NCBI RefSeq assembly: GCF_965227725.1
Contig: NZ_CBDDGH010000006.1
Location: forward strand, 186,001-250,000
DNA from: Shimia sp965227725
GTDB lineage: Bacteria > Pseudomonadota > Alphaproteobacteria > Rhodobacterales > Rhodobacteraceae
Direction: 5' to 3'
DNA length: 64,000 nt
The translations under genes and the position numbers were made by a program. The first letter of the stretch is position 1. Each line of letters opens with the position of its first letter. The notes under the pieces are model-generated. The model was not told where the DNA came from. It saw only the letters and a list, made by a program, of their open reading frames with translations, and ran no database searches. Shown in pieces: positions 1 to 8,901 of this stretch.

Positions 1-380
1 GCAAATGCCCCTTGTTCATTCACGCCAATCCCGCGCGTACCTGGATCCAGGTGAAATTTTCCGGCGCGGCTTTGACGGCTGTCGCTGCTTATCAGGTGGC
101 CTTCTCCAGAGCATCGCTGGCCGATTTCAAGGCCGGTCACATCTCTGCCGATCTCAACAATTGTACCTGCGAACTCATGGCCTGTGATCATCGGGTAGGG
201 CACAGTGTTGGCTGCCCAGTCATCCCAGTTCCATATGTGAATGTCTGTGCCGCAAATACCGGTTTTGTTAATGCGGATCAGCACTTCGTCTGGAGCGACT
301 TCCGGAACCGGTGCCTGTACCATCCAAAGCCCTTCTTGCGGCCTCGATTTCTCTAGAGCCTTCATTGTATTTGGCTTCAT
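1..380 (-). CDS. tdh: L-threonine 3-dehydrogenase, N-terminal part (cut by window edge)
   Basis: This is the first ~126 codons of a zinc-dependent medium-chain dehydrogenase that oxidises threonine to 2-amino-3-ketobutyrate, the substrate of the adjacent kbl product. The catalytic-zinc segment KTGICGTDIHIWNWDDW and the GHEFAG motif are both present. The start at 380 overlaps the kbl stop as ATGA; an in-frame ATG at 365 matches the usual MKAL start of E. coli Tdh and is the alternative. The four cysteines that normally hold the structural zinc are replaced: the segment reads LISSDSRQSRAGKFHLD. The rest of the gene lies outside the window. The family call is secure. Confidence 0.93.
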   Translation of the reverse strand, partial: MKPNTMKALEKSRPQEGLWMVQAPVPEVAPDEVLIRINKTGICGTDIHIWNWDDWAANTVPYPMITGHEFAGTIVEIGRDVTGLEIGQRCSGEGHLISSDSRQSRAGKFHLDPGTRGIGVNEQGAF

Positions 381-1564
381 GAAATGACTCCAAGTGCTCG
401 GCCAACCTTTCCGAAAGCTTCCAGAGCGCGATCCAGCTCGTCTTTAGTCAAAGCTGCATTCATTTGTGTTCTGATCCGAGCTTGCCCGCGGGGGACAACA
501 GGAAAAAAGAACCCGGAGACATATACACCTTCGTCAAACAGCCTGTTGGCCATCTCTTGTGCAAGCGTTGCCTCACCCAACATGACGGGTATGATCGGAT
601 GCTCACCGGGCAGAAGGTTAAAGCCCAATTGAGCAAGCCCCGCACGCCAATAGCGGGCGTTCTCAAAAAGCTTCTCGCGACGGTCGCCCCCTTCTTCGAC
701 CAGTCGGATAGCTTCTAGGCCAGCGGCGACAATGGCGGGCGGGAGCGAATTTGAGAACAAATAGGGCCGCGCCCGCTGCCGCAGCAGGTCGATCACCGGC
801 TGCGGCCCAGCGATATAGCCGCCAATTGCCCCTCCAAGTGCTTTGCCTAGAGTGCCGGTGAGAATGTCCACATCAACGCCAAAATGGTCTGGCGTGCCAG
901 CACCTCGCGGCCCCATGAAACCGGTTGAGTGGCAATCGTCCACCATCACGACCGCATCATAGTCTCTGGCCAGCTTCGTGATTTCAGGCAGGTTGGCCAG
1001 ATAGCCATCCATGGAAAACACGCCGTCCGTGGCAACCATAATGTGGCGTGCGCCTTCATTGCGTGCGTGTTTCAGCGTCGCTTCCAGATCTTTCATATCG
1101 TTGTTCGCGTAGCGATAACGTTTTGCTTTGCAAAGCCGCACACCATCAATGATCGATGCATGGTTCAAACTGTCGGAGACAATTGCATCTTCAGGCCCCA
1201 ATAGAGGCTCAAAAAGCCCGCCATTGGCATCAAAGCAGGCAGCAAAGAGAATAGCATCGTCTTTACATAGAAAGCCGGCCAACTTCTGCTCAAGTTCACG
1301 ATGAATGTCCTGTGTTCCGCAGATGAAGCGAACTGACGCCATGCCAAAACCCTTTGGATCCATGGAGTTTTTTGCAGCAGCGATAAGAGCTGGATGATCA
1401 GCCAAGCCAAGGTAGTTGTTGGCGCACAGGTTGATAACCGTCTTACCGCCGACGGCAATCTCACCGGCTTGAGGCGACGTGATCATTCGCTCGCGTTTGT
1501 ACAAGCCGTCAGCCTCGATCTGAGCGAGGGTGTTTGAGATATGAGACAAGAATGCTTCCGACAT
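377..1564 (-). CDS. kbl: Glycine C-acetyltransferase (2-amino-3-ketobutyrate CoA ligase)
   Basis: This 395-aa PLP enzyme of the alpha-oxoamine synthase family cleaves 2-amino-3-ketobutyrate with CoA to glycine and acetyl-CoA in the cytosol. The length matches E. coli Kbl (~398 aa). Visible fold-I features are SLNHASIIDG (His135), VMVDDCHSTG (Asp209) and the PLP lysine in TGTLGKALGG (Lys241). It is the first gene of a two-gene operon, overlapping tdh by 4 nt, so together they convert threonine to glycine. A strong inverted repeat lies ~70 bp upstream. Confidence 0.96.
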   Translation of the reverse strand: MSEAFLSHISNTLAQIEADGLYKRERMITSPQAGEIAVGGKTVINLCANNYLGLADHPALIAAAKNSMDPKGFGMASVRFICGTQDIHRELEQKLAGFLCKDDAILFAACFDANGGLFEPLLGPEDAIVSDSLNHASIIDGVRLCKAKRYRYANNDMKDLEATLKHARNEGARHIMVATDGVFSMDGYLANLPEITKLARDYDAVVMVDDCHSTGFMGPRGAGTPDHFGVDVDILTGTLGKALGGAIGGYIAGPQPVIDLLRQRARPYLFSNSLPPAIVAAGLEAIRLVEEGGDRREKLFENARYWRAGLAQLGFNLLPGEHPIIPVMLGEATLAQEMANRLFDEGVYVSGFFFPVVPRGQARIRTQMNAALTKDELDRALEAFGKVGRALGVIS

Positions 1565-1632
1565 GTGCGACCTCCGTTGATGAAGGTATGTCTATCATAG
1601 CGGATTTGAGTCCGAAATAGGAGATTTCCGCT

Positions 1633-1653
1633 TTGATGGAAAATTTCCATCAA
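1633..1653. promoter_or_regulatory. Inverted repeat upstream of kbl-tdh, possible Lrp-type operator
   Basis: Two 10-bp arms, TTGATGGAAA and TTTCCATCAA, flank a single A. The repeat sits 69-89 bp upstream of the kbl start. A degenerate half-like stretch (GGAGATTTCC) lies just beside it at about 1620-1629. AT-centred dyads of this kind are typical of Lrp/AsnC-family sites, and E. coli tdh-kbl is Lrp-controlled. The assignment to a regulator is inference. Confidence 0.5.
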
Positions 1654-1712
1654 GCAGGAACTCAATCGAAGCTATATGTCGCTTCTGTTGGACGATTTTT
1701 AGAAGCCCCTAG

Positions 1713-2411
1713 CTAGCACGCGCGCTTAAGAAAACCCGCCATCCAATCCACGCTCTTTGGCGTGTCGTCCCTTCCTTGCAGCGATGCCAAGCCCGTCGAT
1801 GCCGCCAATCCCATGCGTTCCTTTCGACGATTGATAAGATCTGCATTGAGCTCGGGCGTGAAGTCAGGGTGCTGTTGGATTGCTAAGAAATGATCACCAA
1901 TTGTGAAGCCACTGTAGGGGCAAAAATCACTGGATAAGAAGACCTCAGCGCCTACAGGCAGGTCCGTCACTTGGTCTTGGTGCATTGCGTGCAGCCAGAT
2001 ATCGAGCTCCTTTCCGGCCCACTCTGTATCGCGGATCACATCCACAGGCATCAAACCAACGCCCCATCCCTTCGAAGAGCGGGCCACCTCGCCGCCGAGC
2101 GCATGTGCGATAGCCTGATGCCCGTAACATATGCCGATCAGAGGAATTTTGCCTGCGTGTAGACGTCGAATGAATGCAAACAGATTGTCCTGCCACGGGA
2201 AATTTTCGAAAACTGAGTATTTGCCTCCAGTGATGAGATAAGCATCAAACGCGAATGGGCTTGGCAGTGAATCTGTAACTGCACTTATGACCGTCCAAGA
2301 CGCATTGGGTAGATGCGGCTCCAGAGATTGTCGGAACCTCACCGGGGAAGGTGGATGCTTTGGTTTCTCGTTTGGATCACTGTGTCCGATGTGAAGTATA
2401 CATATTTTCAT
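1713..2411 (-). CDS. Class I glutamine amidotransferase-like protein
   Basis: This 232-aa single-domain GATase resembles stand-alone amidotransferases of the GMP-synthase/GuaA-like group. The nucleophile elbow LIGICYGHQAIAHALGG carries Cys95, and the His-Glu pair follows in QQHPDFTPEL (His181, Glu187), so the triad is complete. No synthase domain is attached. It is divergent from the formylglutamate amidohydrolase/peptide transporter operon across a 218-bp gap, so a role in metabolising imported glutamyl or amide compounds is possible but inferred. The substrate is unknown. Confidence 0.8.
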   Translation of the reverse strand: MKICILHIGHSDPNEKPKHPPSPVRFRQSLEPHLPNASWTVISAVTDSLPSPFAFDAYLITGGKYSVFENFPWQDNLFAFIRRLHAGKIPLIGICYGHQAIAHALGGEVARSSKGWGVGLMPVDVIRDTEWAGKELDIWLHAMHQDQVTDLPVGAEVFLSSDFCPYSGFTIGDHFLAIQQHPDFTPELNADLINRRKERMGLAASTGLASLQGRDDTPKSVDWMAGFLKRAC

Positions 2412-2629
2412 AGTTTTTGACCGTGCTGACTGACTGGAGCGTGTTAGAGCGATCGTACCACCTGAGCGCGGGGCAAAAAACGGTATTGCCTAATTTGATA
2501 GGTCCATAAGCGCTCACCCTATAAGCCAAAATTATGAGGGAAGAGGGTAGCTCAATAAGCTTTCTTGGTTCCGCAACTGCTCGTAGCCTTGATTCAAATT
2601 TGCTTTAAACAAAGGTTAAGAGCTAAGCC
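2412..2629. promoter_or_regulatory. Divergent intergenic region between GATase and FGase operon
   Basis: This 218-bp region must hold the promoters of both divergent units. It is AT-rich near the right end. I see no convincing -35/-10 pair or long palindrome. The LysR protein encoded at the end of the rightward operon is a plausible binder. Confidence 0.35.
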
Positions 2630-3532
2630 ATGTTGATAGAATCCAGCGCAGACACCACGGCCCATCTATCTGACGTCGTGCGTGTGGTTGAGAAGAACGC
2701 CCCCCTGATGCTGTCGTTTCCGCATTCGGGAGACGTTTATCCAGAAGACTTTGGATTCGACCCCAAACTTACCTACGCAGAAATTGACCATCCGTCAGAC
2801 AAGTACGTCGATGAACTCTTTAGCGGGGCAGAAGCCTTGCCACTTAGCACCATCAAAGCGAACTTCCCGAGGGCCTATGTCGATGTCAATCGGCATCAGC
2901 ACGACATTGACGCCAACATGTTAGAAGATCCAGAAAACTGGCCAGGACGATTTCTGCCAGGATCGGTTGATGTAGGCGCGACGCTGTTTTGGTCGAAGGC
3001 CTATGGCACACCGATCTATGATCGCAAGCTAAGTAATGCCGAAGCAAAGCGCAGACTTGCTTGCTATTTCATTCCTTATCATCAGACCATGACCCGTATG
3101 ATTGAGCGTCTGCGCGACATGCATGGTGAGGTCTACATTGTGGATTGTCACTCGATGACCCAGTTCGACGCTGAGATGCGCGGGGGCAAACAGCGGCCAG
3201 AAATCGATATCGGAACGCGCCGCGGAACGTCTTGCGCCCCAGACATTGCCGAGAAAATGGCGGAGCTGTTTGCCGCGCGCGGGTATGATGTTGGCATGAA
3301 CAAGCGCTTCATCGGTGGGGAGATCACGCTGCGGTACGGGTGGCCCGAGATCAATCAGCACATCTTACAAGTGGAGCTTCGCCGCGACCTTTACATGACA
3401 GAGGCAACGCGGGAGCGAAATGAGAACTTCGCGAAAGTGCAGGCGGATTGCGCCTGGGTTTTGCAAGAATTCAAAACATTCACCGAACACCGCACCGGCG
3501 GGGCAAAACAGCCCCAACCAAACAAAAAATGA
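2630..3532 (+). CDS. N-formylglutamate amidohydrolase family protein
   Basis: This 300-aa protein belongs to the zinc-dependent N-formylglutamate amidohydrolase (FGase/HutG-like) family, which releases formate and glutamate from N-formylglutamate. Key segments are LSFPHSGDVYPEDF near residues 28-41, NRHQHDID, and VDCHSMTQFD, giving the expected His/Asp metal and catalytic positions. No hut genes are nearby. Instead it opens an operon with a peptide-type ABC transporter whose first gene begins 14 bp after its stop. Its natural substrate may therefore be an imported N-formyl or other N-acyl amino acid or short peptide. Family call firm, substrate inferred. Confidence 0.85.
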   Translation: MLIESSADTTAHLSDVVRVVEKNAPLMLSFPHSGDVYPEDFGFDPKLTYAEIDHPSDKYVDELFSGAEALPLSTIKANFPRAYVDVNRHQHDIDANMLEDPENWPGRFLPGSVDVGATLFWSKAYGTPIYDRKLSNAEAKRRLACYFIPYHQTMTRMIERLRDMHGEVYIVDCHSMTQFDAEMRGGKQRPEIDIGTRRGTSCAPDIAEKMAELFAARGYDVGMNKRFIGGEITLRYGWPEINQHILQVELRRDLYMTEATRERNENFAKVQADCAWVLQEFKTFTEHRTGGAKQPQPNKK

Positions 3533-3546
3533 GAGGAGGAACACCC

Positions 3547-5139
3547 ATGAAAACGGCTTTGGCGATTATAGGATTGTCCGCTGCATTGACTCTACCCGCG
3601 GCCGCTCAGGCAGAAACGCTACGGATGGCATTCTCCTCTGCACCACGGTCCATTGATCCCTATCCCTTTGGCGGAACACCCACGGCTTCCTTGAAAGAAC
3701 ACGTTTTTGAAGCTCTGGTGGCTGCAGACGACTCTCCACTTCTGGCCGAGAGCTGGCAATGGACCAGCTCCACATCTCTAGAGGTGAAGCTGCGCCAGGA
3801 TGTTGCCTTCCACGACGGAACGGCGCTGACGGCCCGTGATGTGGTTTATTCGGCGTGTCGTATGATGCACCTGATTGACGGCAAGCGAAATTTGCTCACC
3901 AGTTCGATGGGGCCAATCACTGATGTGGTCGCGGTAGACGATCATACTGTCCGTTTTGAAATGAAAGCGCCGTATCCGCTTTGGATTCAAAAAATGAAGT
4001 TCCTGTCGATATTGCCTGCGGCAGGTGCGGATACTCCCGTAGGGCCGCTTACCTATGATGACCAAGGTGATTGCGGCGGTATCACCTATCCGACGCGAGC
4101 GGAATTTGAGGCAGGCGGCGCCGCGATTGGAACCGGGCCATACAAATTTGTGAGATTTGATAAATCCGGCGAAGCAGATTTGGTCAAAAATGCCGATTAT
4201 TGGGGCGGTGCTCCCGAGTGGGACGAGGTGCAAATCAGAACCATCGGCAATGCCGGAGCGCGTCTTGCGGGCTTGTTGGCGGGCGACTTTGATCTGATTG
4301 AAAATCCAACAACAGAAGATCTGCCAGGCTTGAAAGCCAATGAAGATCTGACTTACACCGCAGTACCGTCTTGGCGTTCAATCTTCCTAGTTCTGGATGT
4401 GAATGCAGAAGGCGCCAAAGGTGTGCGTGCAGAAGATGGTAGTGCACCGCTCGCAGATCAGCGGGTGCGCCAGGCAATGTCGATGGCGATCAATCGCCAG
4501 GCGATTGCCGATAGACTCTTTGGAGGAGAAGCGACCGTCGCAAATCAGTTTTCTCCAAAGTATCGCGCTGGGGCGCCAGAACTCGCGGAGTTGCCCCATG
4601 ATCCGGCTAAGGCCAAGGAGCTCTTGGCAGAGGCGGGGTATCCGGATGGCTTTGAAATCGATTTTTTTGCCCCGTCTGATCGCTATGCAAATGGCGCGCG
4701 GGTGGCCCAAGCAGTGACGCAATATCTCTCGCGCATCGGGATTAAGGTGAACCTCAAGACTGAACCTTGGTCGGTATTTGCGGGGAAACGTCGTGAGAAT
4801 GAACTGGGCGTCTTCATGTACGGTTGGGGACACCCTCAGGGGCCTGCCCAGATGATCTCCTTTGCATTCGCCTCAAGAGACAAAGAGCTTGGCTTGGGCT
4901 CATCAAACTACTCGAACTATCAAAATGATGGCTTTGATGCAGCGATGAAGGCTTGGGCTGTCGAAACTGATGAAACGCAAGCCAACGCCTATCTCGGTGA
5001 AGCGATGCGGATTGTCGTCGATGAGTTGCCCGGCATTCCACTTTACTATCAGCATACGATTTGGGCGCATCGCGCCGATCTCGAAGTGAACGGACGTCAG
5101 GACGAGCGCACCAGCGCCACCACTGTTAGCCGTAAGTGA
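3547..5139 (+). CDS. ABC transporter substrate-binding protein, peptide/nickel (SBP family 5)
   Basis: This 530-aa periplasmic solute-binding protein is of the DppA/OppA type. The start at 3547 is chosen because it follows GAGGAGG at 3533-3539 and begins a clean Sec signal peptide (MKTALAIIGLSAALTLPAAA, cleavage after AQA about residue 22). The mature part shows the family pattern SIDPYPF, VKLRQDVAFHDGTALTARDV and GTGPYKF. It lies between the FGase gene and two permease genes. The ligand is not readable from sequence. Confidence 0.9.
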   Translation: MKTALAIIGLSAALTLPAAAQAETLRMAFSSAPRSIDPYPFGGTPTASLKEHVFEALVAADDSPLLAESWQWTSSTSLEVKLRQDVAFHDGTALTARDVVYSACRMMHLIDGKRNLLTSSMGPITDVVAVDDHTVRFEMKAPYPLWIQKMKFLSILPAAGADTPVGPLTYDDQGDCGGITYPTRAEFEAGGAAIGTGPYKFVRFDKSGEADLVKNADYWGGAPEWDEVQIRTIGNAGARLAGLLAGDFDLIENPTTEDLPGLKANEDLTYTAVPSWRSIFLVLDVNAEGAKGVRAEDGSAPLADQRVRQAMSMAINRQAIADRLFGGEATVANQFSPKYRAGAPELAELPHDPAKAKELLAEAGYPDGFEIDFFAPSDRYANGARVAQAVTQYLSRIGIKVNLKTEPWSVFAGKRRENELGVFMYGWGHPQGPAQMISFAFASRDKELGLGSSNYSNYQNDGFDAAMKAWAVETDETQANAYLGEAMRIVVDELPGIPLYYQHTIWAHRADLEVNGRQDERTSATTVSRK

Positions 5140-5212
5140 TCAACTAGAACCGCAGTAGATTGCCGAGCCTGCTGTAAGGCCCGGCAACTCGCGAACCGCC
5201 GGAGGGGGCATT

Positions 5213-6178
5213 ATGTTGAGTTTCGTCACCAAGCGACTTGGGCAAAGCGCCGTGTTGGTGCTGATCATGTCGGCTCTGGTTTTTGTGGGGATGTATGTTG
5301 TCTCCGATCCAGTCGCTGTACTCGCCGGGGAAGACTTCACAGAGGAAGATCGCCTGGCGTTGGCGCAGGAACTGGGCGTAGATCGACCGCTCTTCCTCCA
5401 GTATCTGTCTTTTTTAGGGAATGTGCTGCAAGGTGATTTTGGGACATCGTTTGTCTACAATCGCCCTGTCATGGATCTGATTTTGGAGCGCTTGCCAGCA
5501 ACTTTGGAGGTGGCCTTCTTTGCCATGTTCATAGGCCTGGTGGTTGGTATTCCGCTGGGTGTGTACTCTGGGTTGAACCAGAAGAAACGCAGCACCAAAG
5601 CCATCAGTTTCTTCACCACCGTTGGCTACTCCATACCGAATTTTTGGCAGGGCGTTTTGCTGATCATGCTGTTCTCGGTTTGGTTTAAGGTTCTGCCTGC
5701 CTCGGGCCGAGGCGATACCGTAGATGTCTTCGGTGTGGGTTGGTCAGTGTTCAGCCTTGATGGCCTGAGCCACCTTATGCTTCCGGCCCTTAACCTGGCG
5801 ATTTACACGATTTGCCTGCAGGCGCGACTTGCAAGGTCAGGCACGCAGGAAGTTATGTATCAGGACTACATGACCTTTGCGCGCGCCAAAGGAATCAGCC
5901 GCGAACGGATCATCCGCCGTCATCTTGTGCGCAACATTCTCATTCCCATTGTGACAATTACAGGTTTGCAGCTGGGTGGCCTCATAGCCTTTGCAACAGT
6001 TACCGAGACGGTTTTTTCTTGGCCCGGCATTGGCAAATTGCTTCTGGACAGCATCCACAATTCGGATCGCCCAGTTGTTGTCGCCTACCTGATCCTGATC
6101 ACCCTCATGTTTGTCACCATAAACTTTGTCGTCGATGTGCTCTACGCGCTGCTCGACCCACGTATTCGTTATACTTGA
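5213..6178 (+). CDS. ABC transporter permease, DppB-like
   Basis: This 321-aa inner-membrane permease has the usual BPD_transp_1 layout: an N-terminal helix, a periplasmic loop with EDRLALAQELGVDRPLFLQY, then five more helices. The EAA loop appears as MTFARAKGISRERIIRRHLV. It follows the binding protein after 73 bp, with GGAGGGGG as ribosome binding site. It pairs with the next gene to form the heterodimeric channel. Confidence 0.92.
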   Translation: MLSFVTKRLGQSAVLVLIMSALVFVGMYVVSDPVAVLAGEDFTEEDRLALAQELGVDRPLFLQYLSFLGNVLQGDFGTSFVYNRPVMDLILERLPATLEVAFFAMFIGLVVGIPLGVYSGLNQKKRSTKAISFFTTVGYSIPNFWQGVLLIMLFSVWFKVLPASGRGDTVDVFGVGWSVFSLDGLSHLMLPALNLAIYTICLQARLARSGTQEVMYQDYMTFARAKGISRERIIRRHLVRNILIPIVTITGLQLGGLIAFATVTETVFSWPGIGKLLLDSIHNSDRPVVVAYLILITLMFVTINFVVDVLYALLDPRIRYT

Positions 6179-6188
6179 GGAGAAAGAG

Positions 6189-7124
6189 ATGCCTGTTGAT
6201 ACCACAACTGCTGACATTGGAAGCCCTTCTTCTCCAGATAAGCCGGAACCCAGATTTTTGGAAAATGTCGCCAAAATCTTCAGAGGTCATCCGGCAGCCA
6301 TCTGTGGGTTGATTGGAATTTCAATCTTTATCTTTCTTGCGATTTTTGCCCCTCTGATTGCGCCCCAAGACCCATATGACCAGACACGACTAGATATTCT
6401 GGATGGCCTTTTGCCACCTGGATCGACGCTTGGTGATGGCACGACCAGTCTACTTGGCACCGATGCATTGGGACGAGATATTTTATCGGCCGTACTCTAT
6501 GGATTGAGGATTTCGCTCTTTGTCGCATTGGTTGCTGTAATTGTTGGCTCTGCGATTGGGGTTTTCATGGGGCTTCTGGCGGCAATGAAAGGCGGCTGGG
6601 TCGAAACCGTAATCATGCGGACCGTCGATCTGAAAATGAGCTTTCCCGGGATTTTGTTGGCGCTGATGGTGCTCGCAATTTTCGGAACAGGCATCGACAA
6701 AGTCATCATCGCCCTCATTATCGGTGCCTGGGCATCGGAGGCGAGGTTGGTCCGTGCGGTCGCTCTGTCAGAGTTGAAGAAAGACTACATTCACGCAGCC
6801 CAACTTGCAGGTCTGTCTGACTGGCGAATCATGGGACGGTTCCTTTTCCCGAACTCAATCTCCCCAGTTCTGGTGGTGCTACCTATGTCCATTTCGAGCG
6901 CAATCGGAGCAGAGGCAACCCTTTCTTTCCTAGGAGTGGGCGTGCCCATCACCGAGCCCTCGCTGGGTTTATTGATCGCCAATGGCAACGACTACATCTT
7001 GTCTGGCAAATGGTGGATCAGTATTTTCCCAGGCCTCGTTTTGGTTGGCATGGTGCTTTGTATCAACGTAGTGGCAGATCGTTTGCGTGATCACGCCAAC
7101 CCCTATCTGCGCGGCAAGGAGTGA
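6189..7124 (+). CDS. ABC transporter permease, DppC-like
   Basis: This 311-aa permease is the partner of the preceding DppB-like protein. The start at 6189 follows GAGGAGAAAGAG. The DppC-type N-terminal extension (OppC_N region with FRGHPAAICGLIG) leads into six membrane segments. The GTDALGRDILS motif and the EAA loop KKDYIHAAQLAGLSDWRI are typical. It sits 10 bp after the previous stop and 3 bp before the ATPase gene. Confidence 0.92.
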   Translation: MPVDTTTADIGSPSSPDKPEPRFLENVAKIFRGHPAAICGLIGISIFIFLAIFAPLIAPQDPYDQTRLDILDGLLPPGSTLGDGTTSLLGTDALGRDILSAVLYGLRISLFVALVAVIVGSAIGVFMGLLAAMKGGWVETVIMRTVDLKMSFPGILLALMVLAIFGTGIDKVIIALIIGAWASEARLVRAVALSELKKDYIHAAQLAGLSDWRIMGRFLFPNSISPVLVVLPMSISSAIGAEATLSFLGVGVPITEPSLGLLIANGNDYILSGKWWISIFPGLVLVGMVLCINVVADRLRDHANPYLRGKE

Positions 7125-7127
7125 ACC

Positions 7128-8831
7128 ATGACTGATCAGCTTGTACACGTCGAGAATCTGACCGTGGCCTATCCGATGGCGGACGGTGCAGTTTTCCGGG
7201 CGATTGACGAATTTTCCATGACCGTTAAGCGCGGACAAATTGTTGGCGTCGTTGGTGAAAGTGGTGCCGGAAAATCGACCATCGGCAAAGCGACGCTAGG
7301 TTTGCTTGATGAAAATGCAGTGATCGACACCGGGGGCGTCATGCTTGATGAGGTGATGGTCACACGGCTGGAAGAGCACGCATTTGCGGACATTCGGGGC
7401 TCCAAAGTCGGATATATTTATCAGAATCCGATGACCGCGCTCAATCCAGTTCTCACCATTGGCGAGCAGCTGATCGAAGCGATCGAGGCCAATACCAACA
7501 AGCGCGGGCAGGACGCGCGTGCTTATGCGATTGATCTGTTGGAGCAAGCGGAAGTCCCTCTGCCTGAAGAAAGATTGAGCAAATACCCGCATCAACTTTC
7601 GGGTGGCCTGTGCCAGCGTATTGTTTTTGCTATCGCAATCAGTGCCAAACCGGATTTGATTATTGCGGATGAACCGACAACAGCACTTGACGTCACAGTA
7701 CAGAAGGCTGTGCTCGGAACGCTTGTCAAACTCACACGCCAAGAGAATATCGCGATTATTTTGATTACGCACGATATGGGTGTCGTGGCCGAGATGTGTG
7801 ACTATGTTTATGTTTTGAGACATGGGAAACTTGTTGAGGAAGGCACCACTGCGCAAGTGCTGAGCAATCCCAGCGAACCCTATAGTCGGGAATTGATGGC
7901 GGCGATCCCGCGGATCGACCACAAAATCGAGCGCTTTGCTGTGCCTGGCGGTCTGGGTAAAGCGGAAGATCGCAAGCGCGCCATAGATTATCTGATGTCT
8001 CGCAAAGCAGATGCGGGCGTTGAAGGGGCGCCCCTTTTGAGTGTGAGAAACCTCTCAAAGACGTTTGCGATGAAGGCAACAGCCCTAAAGGCGGCGACCG
8101 ATTTCAAAGCAGTATCTGATATAAACTTCGATGTATTTCCCGGGGAGACTTTGGGGATAGTCGGTGAAAGCGGGTCCGGAAAATCGACCGTTGGCAAGAT
8201 GATCCTAGGACTGCACAAGCCAGATCCCGGGTATGAAATCACTTATAAGGGCCACAACATCGACGATCTGAAATCAAAGGCGCAAAAGCTCGCTCATCGC
8301 CAGTCGCTGCAGTGTATTTTTCAGGATCCATACTCTTCTCTCAACCCGCGCATGACTGCAGGAGATAATATCACTTATGCCCTTAGGGCGCATGGCGTGC
8401 TCAGCCGCGCGCAGGCGCGTGAACTGTCCGGGGATCTCATGGAACTTGTCGGCTTGCCCAGAGCATCGGCTCGAAAAATGCCCCATGCGTTTTCTGGTGG
8501 AGAACGCCAGAGAATTGGCATTGCGCGGGCTCTGTCGTTCCGACCAGATTTCATTTTCTGCGATGAGCCAACCTCTGCCCTGGATGTGACTGTACAGGCG
8601 GAGTTGTTGAATCTTATGAAAGATTTACAAGAGCAACTTGGGCTCACACTGCTTTTCGTCAGCCATGATCTGGCTGTTGTGAGACAAATGTGTGATCGCG
8701 TTATGGTGATGCGCGCGGGGGAGGCTGTGGAAATTGGAGCCTGTGACAAAGTTCTGGTTGCGCCGGAACATGAATACACCCGGGGCTTGCTTGCCGCAAT
8801 GCCAAGGTTCCGCCCTGAAGAGGTGGCATAA
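7128..8831 (+). CDS. ABC transporter ATP-binding protein, fused DppD-DppF
   Basis: This 567-aa protein carries two complete nucleotide-binding domains in tandem, so DppD- and DppF-like subunits are fused. Domain 1 has Walker A GESGAGKST, signature LSGGLCQRI and Walker B IIADEPTTALD. Domain 2 has GESGSGKST, FSGGERQRI and FCDEPTSALD. The first signature is slightly unusual (Cys where Arg is common). The linker after domain 1 includes the oligopeptide-type C-terminal region. It completes the transporter encoded from 3547. Confidence 0.92.
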   Translation: MTDQLVHVENLTVAYPMADGAVFRAIDEFSMTVKRGQIVGVVGESGAGKSTIGKATLGLLDENAVIDTGGVMLDEVMVTRLEEHAFADIRGSKVGYIYQNPMTALNPVLTIGEQLIEAIEANTNKRGQDARAYAIDLLEQAEVPLPEERLSKYPHQLSGGLCQRIVFAIAISAKPDLIIADEPTTALDVTVQKAVLGTLVKLTRQENIAIILITHDMGVVAEMCDYVYVLRHGKLVEEGTTAQVLSNPSEPYSRELMAAIPRIDHKIERFAVPGGLGKAEDRKRAIDYLMSRKADAGVEGAPLLSVRNLSKTFAMKATALKAATDFKAVSDINFDVFPGETLGIVGESGSGKSTVGKMILGLHKPDPGYEITYKGHNIDDLKSKAQKLAHRQSLQCIFQDPYSSLNPRMTAGDNITYALRAHGVLSRAQARELSGDLMELVGLPRASARKMPHAFSGGERQRIGIARALSFRPDFIFCDEPTSALDVTVQAELLNLMKDLQEQLGLTLLFVSHDLAVVRQMCDRVMVMRAGEAVEIGACDKVLVAPEHEYTRGLLAAMPRFRPEEVA

Positions 8832-8901
8832 GATAGGTTTGAGATCTCCGTGTATCTGTGCTGGGATGCAATGGCAGCTTTGCATTGGATGAGGCGACAC
8901 C

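Noticed and set aside
3448..3546. Upstream extension of the first binding-protein gene into the amidohydrolase gene
   Set aside because: The start at 3547 has a strong ribosome binding site and begins a complete signal peptide; the extension would mask it.
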